From Streptomyces sp. H27-H5 (GTDB lineage: Bacteria; Actinomycetota; Actinomycetes; Streptomycetales; Streptomycetaceae), in the NCBI RefSeq assembly GCF_026627505.1, contig NZ_JAPNLK010000019.1, positions 1 to 56,358 on the forward strand: DNA of 56,358 nucleotides. The letters run 5' to 3'. Positions 49,348-56,071 of the stretch are shown piece by piece. Position 1 is the first letter of the stretch, and every line of letters begins with the position of its first letter. The position numbers were made by a program, and so were the translations under genes. Below the pieces are notes generated by a model. That model was not told the DNA's origin and made no database searches. It saw nothing but the letters and a program-made list of their open reading frames with translations.

Positions 49348-50475
49348 ATGTCCACGCTCGACCGGATCGCACAAGGCATGACCCCCCGCATGACCGAGGC
49401 CCTCATCTTCTTCGGCGACCGCAACCCCCAGGGCAGCGCGGCCCGCGTGAACCTGGGCCAGGGTGGCGGCACCCACGGAGCCATCCACCGCCGCGGCCTG
49501 ATCGCCGAGGGGCGCGACGAGCGCGGCCGCGCCGCCTACTTCCTCAGCCCCCTCGGGTGGGCCCTCTACACCCACCTCACCGGCCGCCCCCGCCCCACCG
49601 ACGCCGGCCGCCTGCCCCTCGCGGAGGCCCTGACCGAGGCCCACGGCGAGGACACCGAGGCGCCGGCCATCGAGCAGGCCGCCGCCGAGGCGGCGACCCG
49701 CCGCGTCCACCCCGGCGCCTGCGACTTCCAGCCCGTGACCGCCCACGGAACGGACATCGTGACCGGCTGGACCTACCGCCGCACGGACCGCCCCACCGCC
49801 CTGTACGGATGGATCACCACCACGCACGCCATGGCCCCGACCGCGACGCTCCCGGCCCGCTCCTGGGCCGAGGAGGGCGTCCACCACGCCGCCGGCGAGG
49901 CGCCGCCCGCCGCTGCCACCAGCCCGGCCGACGTCGTACGCCACGACCAGGTCAAGGTCCGCCGGGACGGGCGCGGGAAGTGGACGGTCGAGCGCGGCGC
50001 GGACACGCTGGGCGTGATCTGGGACGAGGGCCCGAAGATGAGCCGGGGCCGGTACGCCACGTGGTCCCCGTTCCAGCCCACCCCCGGGTTCTTCACCGCC
50101 CCCGCCCCGGCCCTGGACGCCATCGTGGAGGCCTGGCCCCCGAGCGTGGCCGACCTGGCCGAGGAGACCGGCGCCACCCGGGAAGAGGTGGAGGCCGCCG
50201 CCGACCGGCTGGCCGAGGAGGGACAGGCCACCGGTACGCGCGTCTACCGCACCGGGGTCCGTGGCCCGCTGGCCCGGGTGACCTTCGAGGCCGCCGCCGC
50301 CGTACGGGAGACGCTGGGGGCGCCGTCCGCCCGGTACGCCGTGGCCATCGGACGGGACGCCGACACGTGCCCCCGGTTCCACCACCTGGAGCGCGCCATG
50401 CGCCACGCCGAGACGTACGGCCTGGGCGCGGAACACGTCCACGACGCCGCGCCGGCACCGGCCGCCACGCGCTGA
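49348..50475 (+). CDS. Modular protein of the TTGCAAC regulon (unit 2), winged-helix head
   Basis: 375 aa from ATG 49348. The N-terminal ~80 residues look like a winged helix (GGGTHGAIHRRGLIAEGRDE, RGRAAYFLSPLGWALYTHLT). The middle carries ACDFQPVTAHGTDIVTGWTY ... LYGWIT (126-157), the same module as in unit 1. A C-terminal part has another helical segment (VADLAEETGATREEVEAAAD) resembling an HTH. Possibly a DNA-bound adaptor; function unknown. Confidence 0.62.
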   Translation: MSTLDRIAQGMTPRMTEALIFFGDRNPQGSAARVNLGQGGGTHGAIHRRGLIAEGRDERGRAAYFLSPLGWALYTHLTGRPRPTDAGRLPLAEALTEAHGEDTEAPAIEQAAAEAATRRVHPGACDFQPVTAHGTDIVTGWTYRRTDRPTALYGWITTTHAMAPTATLPARSWAEEGVHHAAGEAPPAAATSPADVVRHDQVKVRRDGRGKWTVERGADTLGVIWDEGPKMSRGRYATWSPFQPTPGFFTAPAPALDAIVEAWPPSVADLAEETGATREEVEAAADRLAEEGQATGTRVYRTGVRGPLARVTFEAAAAVRETLGAPSARYAVAIGRDADTCPRFHHLERAMRHAETYGLGAEHVHDAAPAPAATR

Positions 50476-50495
50476 CCCCTGCCCCTACAGGCCCA

Positions 50496-50529
50496 GGACG
50501 CCCCGCCTCGCACGAGGACCGGGGCGTCC
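50496..50529 (+). terminator. Terminator of unit 2
   Basis: GGACGCCCCG (50496-50505) and CGGGGCGTCC (50520-50529) with an inner CCTCG/CGAGG: a long compound stem, very similar to the terminator at 51927. Confidence 0.85.
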
Positions 50530-50550
50530 GGTCGTTGCGGCCAGGGGCCC

Positions 50551-50568
50551 GATGACCCGACCGGGTGA
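50551..50568. repeat. Repeated palindromic element, copy 1
   Basis: GATGACCCGACCGGGTGA (inverted ACCCG-AC-CGGGT) lies 19 bp upstream of the R3 boxes. An identical 18-bp copy occurs at 52035-52052 upstream of R4. Confidence 0.6.
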
Positions 50569-50587
50569 TCGTGGACGGGCGGGTCCA

Positions 50588-50626
50588 TTGCCACTTGACT
50601 TTGCAACCTCATGTTGCAACACTATG
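50588..50626 (+). promoter_or_regulatory. TTGCAAC promoter-operator R3
   Basis: Boxes TTGCCAC (50588), TTGCAAC (50601) and TTGCAAC (50614) at 13-bp steps; -35 TTGACT (50595-50600); -10-like CACTAT. The leader hairpin GGGGC-GGGAA-GCCCC is followed by CCACGGAGGACACC and ATG 50671. Confidence 0.82.
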
Positions 50627-50670
50627 CATATCGAGAGGGGCGGGAAGCCCCCCGGACCACGGAGGACACC

Positions 50671-51900
50671 ATGACCAACACCGCCACCGCCGCCGCCATC
50701 ACCACCGGCACCGTCGCCCCGGCCCAGGTCGGCAAGGGCCGCACCGTCCACTACGTCAACGTAGAGGAATACAACATGGACACCCTGTGTGGCCTTGAGG
50801 TGGAGCGCACCCTGACCGGCGCCGAGGCCCTCAAGATGGCCAAGGAATGCAAGAGGTGCGTCAAGACCCTGGCCGTGACCGTGGACGCGGAGACCCCCGA
50901 GGCACCGGCCCCCGTCGAGGAGGCCCCCGCCGCCCAGGTGACCGAGGAGCCGGTCGTCGAGGAGGCCCCGCAGGTCGAGGAGCCGGCCGTCGAGGAGGAC
51001 GCCCCGCAGGTGGACGACAACCAGCCCGCCGCCGCCGAGGTCGTCCAGGCCGAGGAGCCGGCCCAGGTGGAGGACGCCCCGGAGGTGGACGACGTCCGGC
51101 CCGCAGACGGGGAGCCGGTCCGGGTGACCGCGTACACCGCCGCCGTGGAGGCACTCCACGCCAACGGCCAAGACAACGACGACCGGGTCCTGACCCTGGA
51201 CGCCGGCGCCGTCCTGGAGACCGTGACCAAGATGCGCCGCATGCCTCGCTGGAACGCGGCCCAGGCCCGGTTCACGGTCAACAAGGTGGCCGTGATCGTC
51301 GCCCGGGACAGCGCGGGCGAGCGGGTGTGGGTCCGAGGGGAAGCCGCCCCGATCCGCGTGGACTTCACCGGCACCCCCATCCAGGAGGACGCCCCCGCCG
51401 AGGCCGGCGCCGTGGACATGGCCGCCGTACTGGCCGCCACGCGGGTCCTGCGCCGCCGCAAGGAGGTCCAGCGGGTGATCGACAACCGCACCGCCGCCCG
51501 CAACTGGAACACCCCGGCCGCGGCGACGGTCGAGGAGACCGCCCCCGCCCCCGTGGTCCAGGAGGCCCCGGCCCCCGTGGTCGAGGAGCCGGCGCCCACG
51601 GTCGAGGAGATCCCGGTCCCGGTCGAGGAGGCCCCGGCGCCCGTGGTCGAGGAGCCGACCCCGGCCGCCGGCCCGGAGTGGCGCACCCTCAAGGGCATGG
51701 AGGCCCCGTTCCTCCTGTACGGCGAGGACACCGCCGACGGGTTCGCCCCCGCCAACAACCGCAAGCAGTGCACCGGCGAGCCGCTGCTCATCACCCGCTC
51801 CTGGACGGAGACCGGCACCCGCTACGCCGAGGACGCGACCGGCCGCAAGTGCCACCTGTGGGGCACGGCTACGAAGTACTGGGTCGCCCCGACCGCCTGA
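50671..51900 (+). CDS. Modular protein of the TTGCAAC regulon (unit 3), E/A/P/V-rich
   Basis: 409 aa from ATG 50671. An N-terminal zinc-type module (MDTLCGLEVERTLTGAEALK ... CKRCVKTL), an acidic PVEEAPAAQVTEEP-type linker (about 75-150), a central helical domain (AAVEALHANGQDNDDRVLTL), a second EEPAPVVEE linker and a C-terminal beta-rich domain (LLITRSWTETGTRYAEDATG). No enzyme motif. It looks like two small domains on flexible tethers. Confidence 0.62.
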   Translation: MTNTATAAAITTGTVAPAQVGKGRTVHYVNVEEYNMDTLCGLEVERTLTGAEALKMAKECKRCVKTLAVTVDAETPEAPAPVEEAPAAQVTEEPVVEEAPQVEEPAVEEDAPQVDDNQPAAAEVVQAEEPAQVEDAPEVDDVRPADGEPVRVTAYTAAVEALHANGQDNDDRVLTLDAGAVLETVTKMRRMPRWNAAQARFTVNKVAVIVARDSAGERVWVRGEAAPIRVDFTGTPIQEDAPAEAGAVDMAAVLAATRVLRRRKEVQRVIDNRTAARNWNTPAAATVEETAPAPVVQEAPAPVVEEPAPTVEEIPVPVEEAPAPVVEEPTPAAGPEWRTLKGMEAPFLLYGEDTADGFAPANNRKQCTGEPLLITRSWTETGTRYAEDATGRKCHLWGTATKYWVAPTA

Positions 51901-51926
51901 TCCACCCTCGACCGCCCCGCCCTGGA

Positions 51927-51956
51927 CGCCCCGCCTCGCCCGCCGAGGACGGGGCG
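51927..51956 (+). terminator. Terminator of unit 3
   Basis: CGCCCCG (51927-51933) pairs with CGGGGCG (51950-51956), extended by CCTCG/CGAGG inside with one bulged base. Confidence 0.8.
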
Positions 51957-52034
51957 CCCGGCCGTTCAGGGGTGTTCAGCGCCGCCCGTTGAACACCGGT
52001 GAACACGGGGAACACGTAGCCCGCCCTTGGGCCG

Positions 52035-52052
52035 GATGACCCGACCGGGTGA
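52035..52052. repeat. Repeated palindromic element, copy 2
   Basis: GATGACCCGACCGGGTGA, identical to 50551-50568 and again about 19 bp upstream of the TTGCAAC boxes (R4). Confidence 0.6.
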
Positions 52053-52071
52053 AAGGTCCCGCACCCCCCCT

Positions 52072-52110
52072 TTGCAACTTGACGTTGCATCGCGATGTTG
52101 CAACACTATG
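52072..52110 (+). promoter_or_regulatory. TTGCAAC promoter-operator R4
   Basis: Boxes TTGCAAC (52072), TTGCATC (52085) and TTGCAAC (52098) at 13-bp steps; -35 TTGACG (52079-52084); -10-like CACTAT, then TGGGTATCGGGA as in R2. RBS ACCGGAGGG precedes ATG 52160. Confidence 0.82.
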
Positions 52111-52159
52111 GGTATCGGGAAGGGCGAGGGGCCTGGACCACCACCGGAGGGACGACGCG

Positions 52160-52897
52160 ATGAACACCACCGCCAAGACCGCGCAGTTGATGACCCGCCT
52201 CGCCACCGCCGAGACCACCGCCAAGACCGCCGGCCGCGAGGAGACCGCCACCGCCGGCAAGGCCACCCGCGCCGCCGCCCGCGTCACCGCCACCCGCACC
52301 GCCCTGGCCACCGCCCGCCGCGACCTGCGCACCGCCACCCGCACCGGCAACGGCCAGGCCCCCGCCGCCCGCCGCGTGACCCGCCTGGAAGACAAGCTCG
52401 CCGGCCTGGTGGACGCCGCCCGCACCGCCAAGGCGGAGGCCGCCGCCGCCCGCCGTGCCGCCCGCACCGCCACCCGCCGCCTGGACGCCCTCGGCCGCCG
52501 CGCCGCCACCAGCGCCGCCCGCACGGTGGAACGCATCGCTCACCGCCTCGGGGAGACCAGCCTCACCCCGGCAGCGGAGCTGGACCGGGTCCTGACCGCC
52601 GAGGAGATCCCGGCCGTCGAGGAGATCGAGAACCGCGCCGCCCAGTTCACCGACCTGGACCAGCGGGCCAAGAACCTGACCAAGCAGGCCGACGCCGTCA
52701 AGTCCTGGCTGCGGACCCTGCCGGTGGGCGTGTACGGACGGGTGATCATCACCCGGACCCCCGGCCGGAGCGTCCTGGACAGCACGCAGGTAGCCGTCGA
52801 CTACGCGGCCCGGGGCGCGATGCCCCCGCGCAAGGCAACCCGCACGACTTTCAAGTGCGACGCGACCGCCCTCCTGGTCGCCGACCTGGCCGCCTGA
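52160..52897 (+). CDS. Ala/Thr/Arg-rich coiled-coil protein of the TTGCAAC regulon (unit 4)
   Basis: 245 aa. Residues 1-130 are an uninterrupted A/T/R-rich helix-forming region with heptad-like spacing (RLEDKLAGLVDAARTAKAEA). The C-terminal domain (TDLDQRAKNLTKQADAVKSW, VYGRVIITRTPGRSVLD) looks folded. Could be a basic, DNA- or polymer-binding coiled-coil protein. Followed 65 bp later by the 52963 gene, probably in the same transcript. Confidence 0.6.
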   Translation: MNTTAKTAQLMTRLATAETTAKTAGREETATAGKATRAAARVTATRTALATARRDLRTATRTGNGQAPAARRVTRLEDKLAGLVDAARTAKAEAAAARRAARTATRRLDALGRRAATSAARTVERIAHRLGETSLTPAAELDRVLTAEEIPAVEEIENRAAQFTDLDQRAKNLTKQADAVKSWLRTLPVGVYGRVIITRTPGRSVLDSTQVAVDYAARGAMPPRKATRTTFKCDATALLVADLAA

Positions 52898-52962
52898 TCC
52901 ACCCCACCCCACCCCGGCCGGGCGCCCACCGCGCCCGGCCCCCCAGGAACGGAGACACCCCG

Positions 52963-53523
52963 ATGTCGTACCTCCCCCGCACCATTCCCGCCCCCACCCT
53001 GGAGGCCCTCGCCGCCACCCTCGCCGCGGCCGGCCTGGAGCTGGGCCCGGTCAAGCCCGGTACCCGGGTGACCCACACCGTCCAGCACAAGGGCGCCGGC
53101 TGGGAGCTGACCTACATGGGCGCCCGCTGGGGATGGCGCCTCGTCGGCCCCGGCGTCGAGCACGGGCTCGGGGTGAGCGGCCCACAGGAAGCCGCGGCCC
53201 ACATCGCCGCCCCGCCCGTACCGGAGGTCCCCGCGCGCACCGTCCACGTGCGGATCGGCACCCACCGCACCGCCTACCACCCGGACGCCGCATGCCCGGC
53301 CCTCACCGGCCGACCGGAGACGTACCGGGGCCAGGAGGTCACGCCGGAGCACCAGGCACAGGGCCGCGGCCTGACCCTGTGCGGCCAGTGCGACAGCCTC
53401 CTGACCGCCGTCCCCGCCACGTACTGCACGGTCACCGTGCCGGCCCTCGTGCGCGGGGCCTGGGCCACCCCGCTCGGGGACGGGTGGCGCCTGGGCGTCC
53501 GCTCGGCCCTCGCCGCCTCCTGA
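52963..53523 (+). CDS. Hypothetical protein, second gene of unit 4
   Basis: 186 aa from ATG 52963 with GGAACGGAGA upstream. An N-terminal half rich in beta strands (GAGWELTYMGARWGWRLVGP) precedes VRIGTHRTAYHPDAACPAL and LTLCGQCDSLL, which together offer H/C residues for zinc. No family recognised. Confidence 0.6.
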   Translation: MSYLPRTIPAPTLEALAATLAAAGLELGPVKPGTRVTHTVQHKGAGWELTYMGARWGWRLVGPGVEHGLGVSGPQEAAAHIAAPPVPEVPARTVHVRIGTHRTAYHPDAACPALTGRPETYRGQEVTPEHQAQGRGLTLCGQCDSLLTAVPATYCTVTVPALVRGAWATPLGDGWRLGVRSALAAS

Positions 53524-53569
53524 CCGACCCCACCATCCCGCCCCCGCTCCACCCCCGAGAGGACCAACC

Positions 53570-53752
53570 ATGGTTGCCGCCCTGTACTCCGTGAGCGCCG
53601 TCCGGATCGTGAACGGCATGCGCTCCGCGCTGCTGCGCTTCGACTCCACCCCCGACATCCAGGACGTGCCGGATCTGCTGGCCGCTTACGCCGCCGCCTA
53701 CGAGGGCCAGGACGACGTCCTTGTGGACATGAGCGCCACCCCCACCGACTGA
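53570..53752 (+). CDS. Small hypothetical protein, third gene of unit 4
   Basis: 60 aa from ATG 53570, GAGAGGA upstream. A compact alpha/beta pattern (VRIVNGMRSALLRFDSTPDI) ending in an acidic helix. Function unknown. Confidence 0.5.
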   Translation: MVAALYSVSAVRIVNGMRSALLRFDSTPDIQDVPDLLAAYAAAYEGQDDVLVDMSATPTD

Positions 53753-53796
53753 CCCGTCCCGGGTGGGGCGTCCCCTCCGCCCGACCCACCCGACAC

Positions 53797-53846
53797 GCAC
53801 CCTCATGTTGCTAATTGACATTGCAACATGAGGGTGCAACCATGTG
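53797..53846 (+). promoter_or_regulatory. TTGCAAC promoter-operator R5 with an extended dyad
   Basis: Boxes TTGCTAA (53808), TTGCAAC (53821) and GTGCAAC (53834) at 13-bp steps; -35 TTGACA (53815-53820). Uniquely, GCACCCTCATGTTGC (53797-53811) and GCAACATGAGGGTGC (53823-53837) form a perfect 15-bp dyad around the -35. A leader hairpin GGGGG...CCCCC and AGGAGAGGA precede ATG 53886. Confidence 0.82.
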
Positions 53847-53885
53847 TGCCAACGGGGGACGTGCCCCCAGGAGAGGAACAGCGCC

Positions 53886-55931
53886 ATGACGACCTACATC
53901 GACGCCAAGCACGTAGCCGCAGAGCTGAAGCGCCGCCTGAAGACCGCGTTTCCGGGCGTGAAGTTCTCCGTAGTGCGCGGACGCGGCACCGGTAGCACCG
54001 GCATCGACGTGACGTGGACCGACGGCCCGACAGACGGCGACGTCGCCGAGATCAGCAACCCGATGCAGGGGTCGCGCTGGAACGGGTACGACGAGCGGTA
54101 CGAGGACCTGGACAACACGGTGACGGTCACCATCGACGGCAAGCGCGTCACCGGCCGGCCCGTCGTGGACAGCATCCACCTGCGACAGGAAGTGTCCGAC
54201 GAGGTCAAGGCCGAGGCCCTGGCCCTGTGGCACGCCGCCAACGGCGAGGACGCCAGCACGCAGGGCCAGAACGGCGGCTTCAACGTCGAGGGCGAGTTCA
54301 TCGCCGGCAGCTGGGGCGTAAACCAGGTCCTGAGCATCGCCCTCCGCGTGATCCTGCCCCGCCGCTGGGCCGCCGCCCACCCGCCCGCCGCCGCGCAGGC
54401 GCCGGCCGCCGTCCCGGCCGCCACCACCCCGGCCCCCGCGTCCACCGACGGGGTGCGCGTCCAGCACACGGACACCGAAGGGATCACGGCCACCGGCACC
54501 ACCCGAGGAGACGGCGCCGCCCCCGTCCTCAAGGCCCAGGGGTTCAAGTGGCACCGAGCGAACGCCTACTGGTTCCTGCCCGGCACCCGCGCCGAGGCCG
54601 GCGCCGAGCGCCTGCCCGCCGTCCTCGAAGCGCTGCGCGCGGAGGGCCTGACCCTGTCCGCCGACGTCGAGCCGGCCCCCGCCGAGGAGCCCCCGGCCGT
54701 CGAGCCCGCCCCCGTCGAGGTCGAGGAGGCCCCCGCCGCCGAGGAGCCGACCGTCGAGGAACCGGAGTTCTTCTACTGCGGCGCCGACCTCGGGCGCCAG
54801 ACGTTCCCGTACACCTGCCACCTGGAGATCGGACACGAGGGCAGGTGCACCCCGGGAGCCGCGTTCGAGGAGCCCGCGCCCGTCGAGGACCAGCCCGACC
54901 CGGCAATCCCCCCGGCCGGGATGGAGGCCGGAGCCCACAGGGTCACCAACACCGGACAGGGCGAGCCCCACGGCGCCGGTACCGCCTACCTGTTCCGCTG
55001 CCACCAGTGCCAGACCCTGGCCCCGCTGGTCGAGTTCGACTCCCTCAAGTGCACCCCCCAGGCCGAACAGGCCGAAGCGCTCCACCGCGCCGGCCGCCTC
55101 CTGGACGACGTGATCCTCCGGGACGCCCCCGCGTACGTGTTCACGTACGCCCTGTCCACCGACGAGTTCCCGTGCACCCGCGCGGAAGCCGTCGACCGGG
55201 TCGCCCGCCTGCTGATCCTGGGGGCCACCCACCGTTGGTACGCCGGTGAGATGCGCCTGTTCCACAACGACTACCAGGTGGCCACCCTCCGGCACGCCCC
55301 TGACCCGGTCGAGGTCGAGCCCACACCGGTCAAGGAGGCACCGGCCCCGGAGGTCGCGGACAAGGCGCCGACCGAGAAGCCGCGGCCGGGCCTGGACGCC
55401 GGCGCCCACCGGATCGCGATCACCCGCGAGGCGATCGGCGCCCCCGGCACCGAGCACGTCTTCCGCTGCTGGGTGTGCAAGCAGCGCGCCCCCCTGACCG
55501 GATTTGAGACCCTGCCGTGCACCGACGAGGCGGAGGGCGCCCACCTGCTGGAGGTCGCGGCCCGCCTCCTGGACGACGTGGGGCTCCGGGACGTGGACGT
55601 GTTCCACGTGATCGGCGGCCCCGGGGACTGGGCCCCGCTCCAGACCAGGGCCGAGGCGACCCGATTCCTGGCCGCGCGGCTCCAGTCCGGGGTTACCCAC
55701 CACTGGTGCGAGGGAGAGCTGAGGCTGGCCCGGGGCGGGGAGACGGCCGGATTCATCAAGCCCGCCCCGGCCCCCCTGCCGTGCGCCCGCACCGCGCCCC
55801 AGGCGTACCGGGGCGTGCCCGTGCCGGCGCACGTGGCCGGTGCCTGGAGCGAGCAGTCCACCGGCGCCGCATGGCGCGAGGGGGTGGACGCCGCCCTGAC
55901 GTTCGCCGCCCTGGCCCGCGCCGCCGACTGA
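53886..55931 (+). CDS. LPD29-like polyvalent-type protein with duplicated zinc modules (unit 5)
   Basis: 681 aa. Residues 8-100 match the style of large polyvalent-protein domain 29: AAELKRRLKTAFPGVKFSVV, TGIDVTWTDGPTDGDV. Then GTTRGDGAAPVLKAQGFKWH and YWFLPGTR (204-235), a module also seen in mobile-element proteins of the DUF3560 type. After E/A/P linkers, two copies of a ~112-aa unit (346-458, 503-614) share AGAHR, FRCxxCxxxAPL, RLLDDVxLRD and THxWxxGExRL. Polyvalent proteins are thought to be delivered with DNA or made early to counter host defences. Confidence 0.68.
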   Translation: MTTYIDAKHVAAELKRRLKTAFPGVKFSVVRGRGTGSTGIDVTWTDGPTDGDVAEISNPMQGSRWNGYDERYEDLDNTVTVTIDGKRVTGRPVVDSIHLRQEVSDEVKAEALALWHAANGEDASTQGQNGGFNVEGEFIAGSWGVNQVLSIALRVILPRRWAAAHPPAAAQAPAAVPAATTPAPASTDGVRVQHTDTEGITATGTTRGDGAAPVLKAQGFKWHRANAYWFLPGTRAEAGAERLPAVLEALRAEGLTLSADVEPAPAEEPPAVEPAPVEVEEAPAAEEPTVEEPEFFYCGADLGRQTFPYTCHLEIGHEGRCTPGAAFEEPAPVEDQPDPAIPPAGMEAGAHRVTNTGQGEPHGAGTAYLFRCHQCQTLAPLVEFDSLKCTPQAEQAEALHRAGRLLDDVILRDAPAYVFTYALSTDEFPCTRAEAVDRVARLLILGATHRWYAGEMRLFHNDYQVATLRHAPDPVEVEPTPVKEAPAPEVADKAPTEKPRPGLDAGAHRIAITREAIGAPGTEHVFRCWVCKQRAPLTGFETLPCTDEAEGAHLLEVAARLLDDVGLRDVDVFHVIGGPGDWAPLQTRAEATRFLAARLQSGVTHHWCEGELRLARGGETAGFIKPAPAPLPCARTAPQAYRGVPVPAHVAGAWSEQSTGAAWREGVDAALTFAALARAAD

Positions 55932-55988
55932 CCCCGCCGACCGGGACCAGGCCAGGCCCCACCCCGACACGCCCCACACCTCGCCTTG

Positions 55989-56027
55989 TTGCAACTTGAC
56001 GTTGCAACGTAATGATGCAAGTATCGA
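55989..56027 (+). promoter_or_regulatory. TTGCAAC promoter-operator R6
   Basis: Boxes TTGCAAC (55989), TTGCAAC (56002) and ATGCAAG (56015) at 13-bp steps; -35 TTGACG (55996-56001); -10-like AGTATC. The leader hairpin GGGC-AGACA-GCCC closely matches that of R1. GGAAGGGG precedes ATG 56072. Confidence 0.82.
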
Positions 56028-56071
56028 GGTGTCAGGGAGGGCAGACAGCCCGACCAGGAAGGGGAACGGTC

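Noticed and set aside
53811..55994. A 727-aa minus-strand open frame opposite the LPD29-like gene
   Set aside because: No RBS, no domain, and the plus strand carries the promoter boxes and conserved modules.
47481..56021. Simple inverted-repeat operators
   Set aside because: TTGCAA is self-complementary, but the boxes are better described as direct repeats at constant 13-bp steps; only R5 has a true long dyad.
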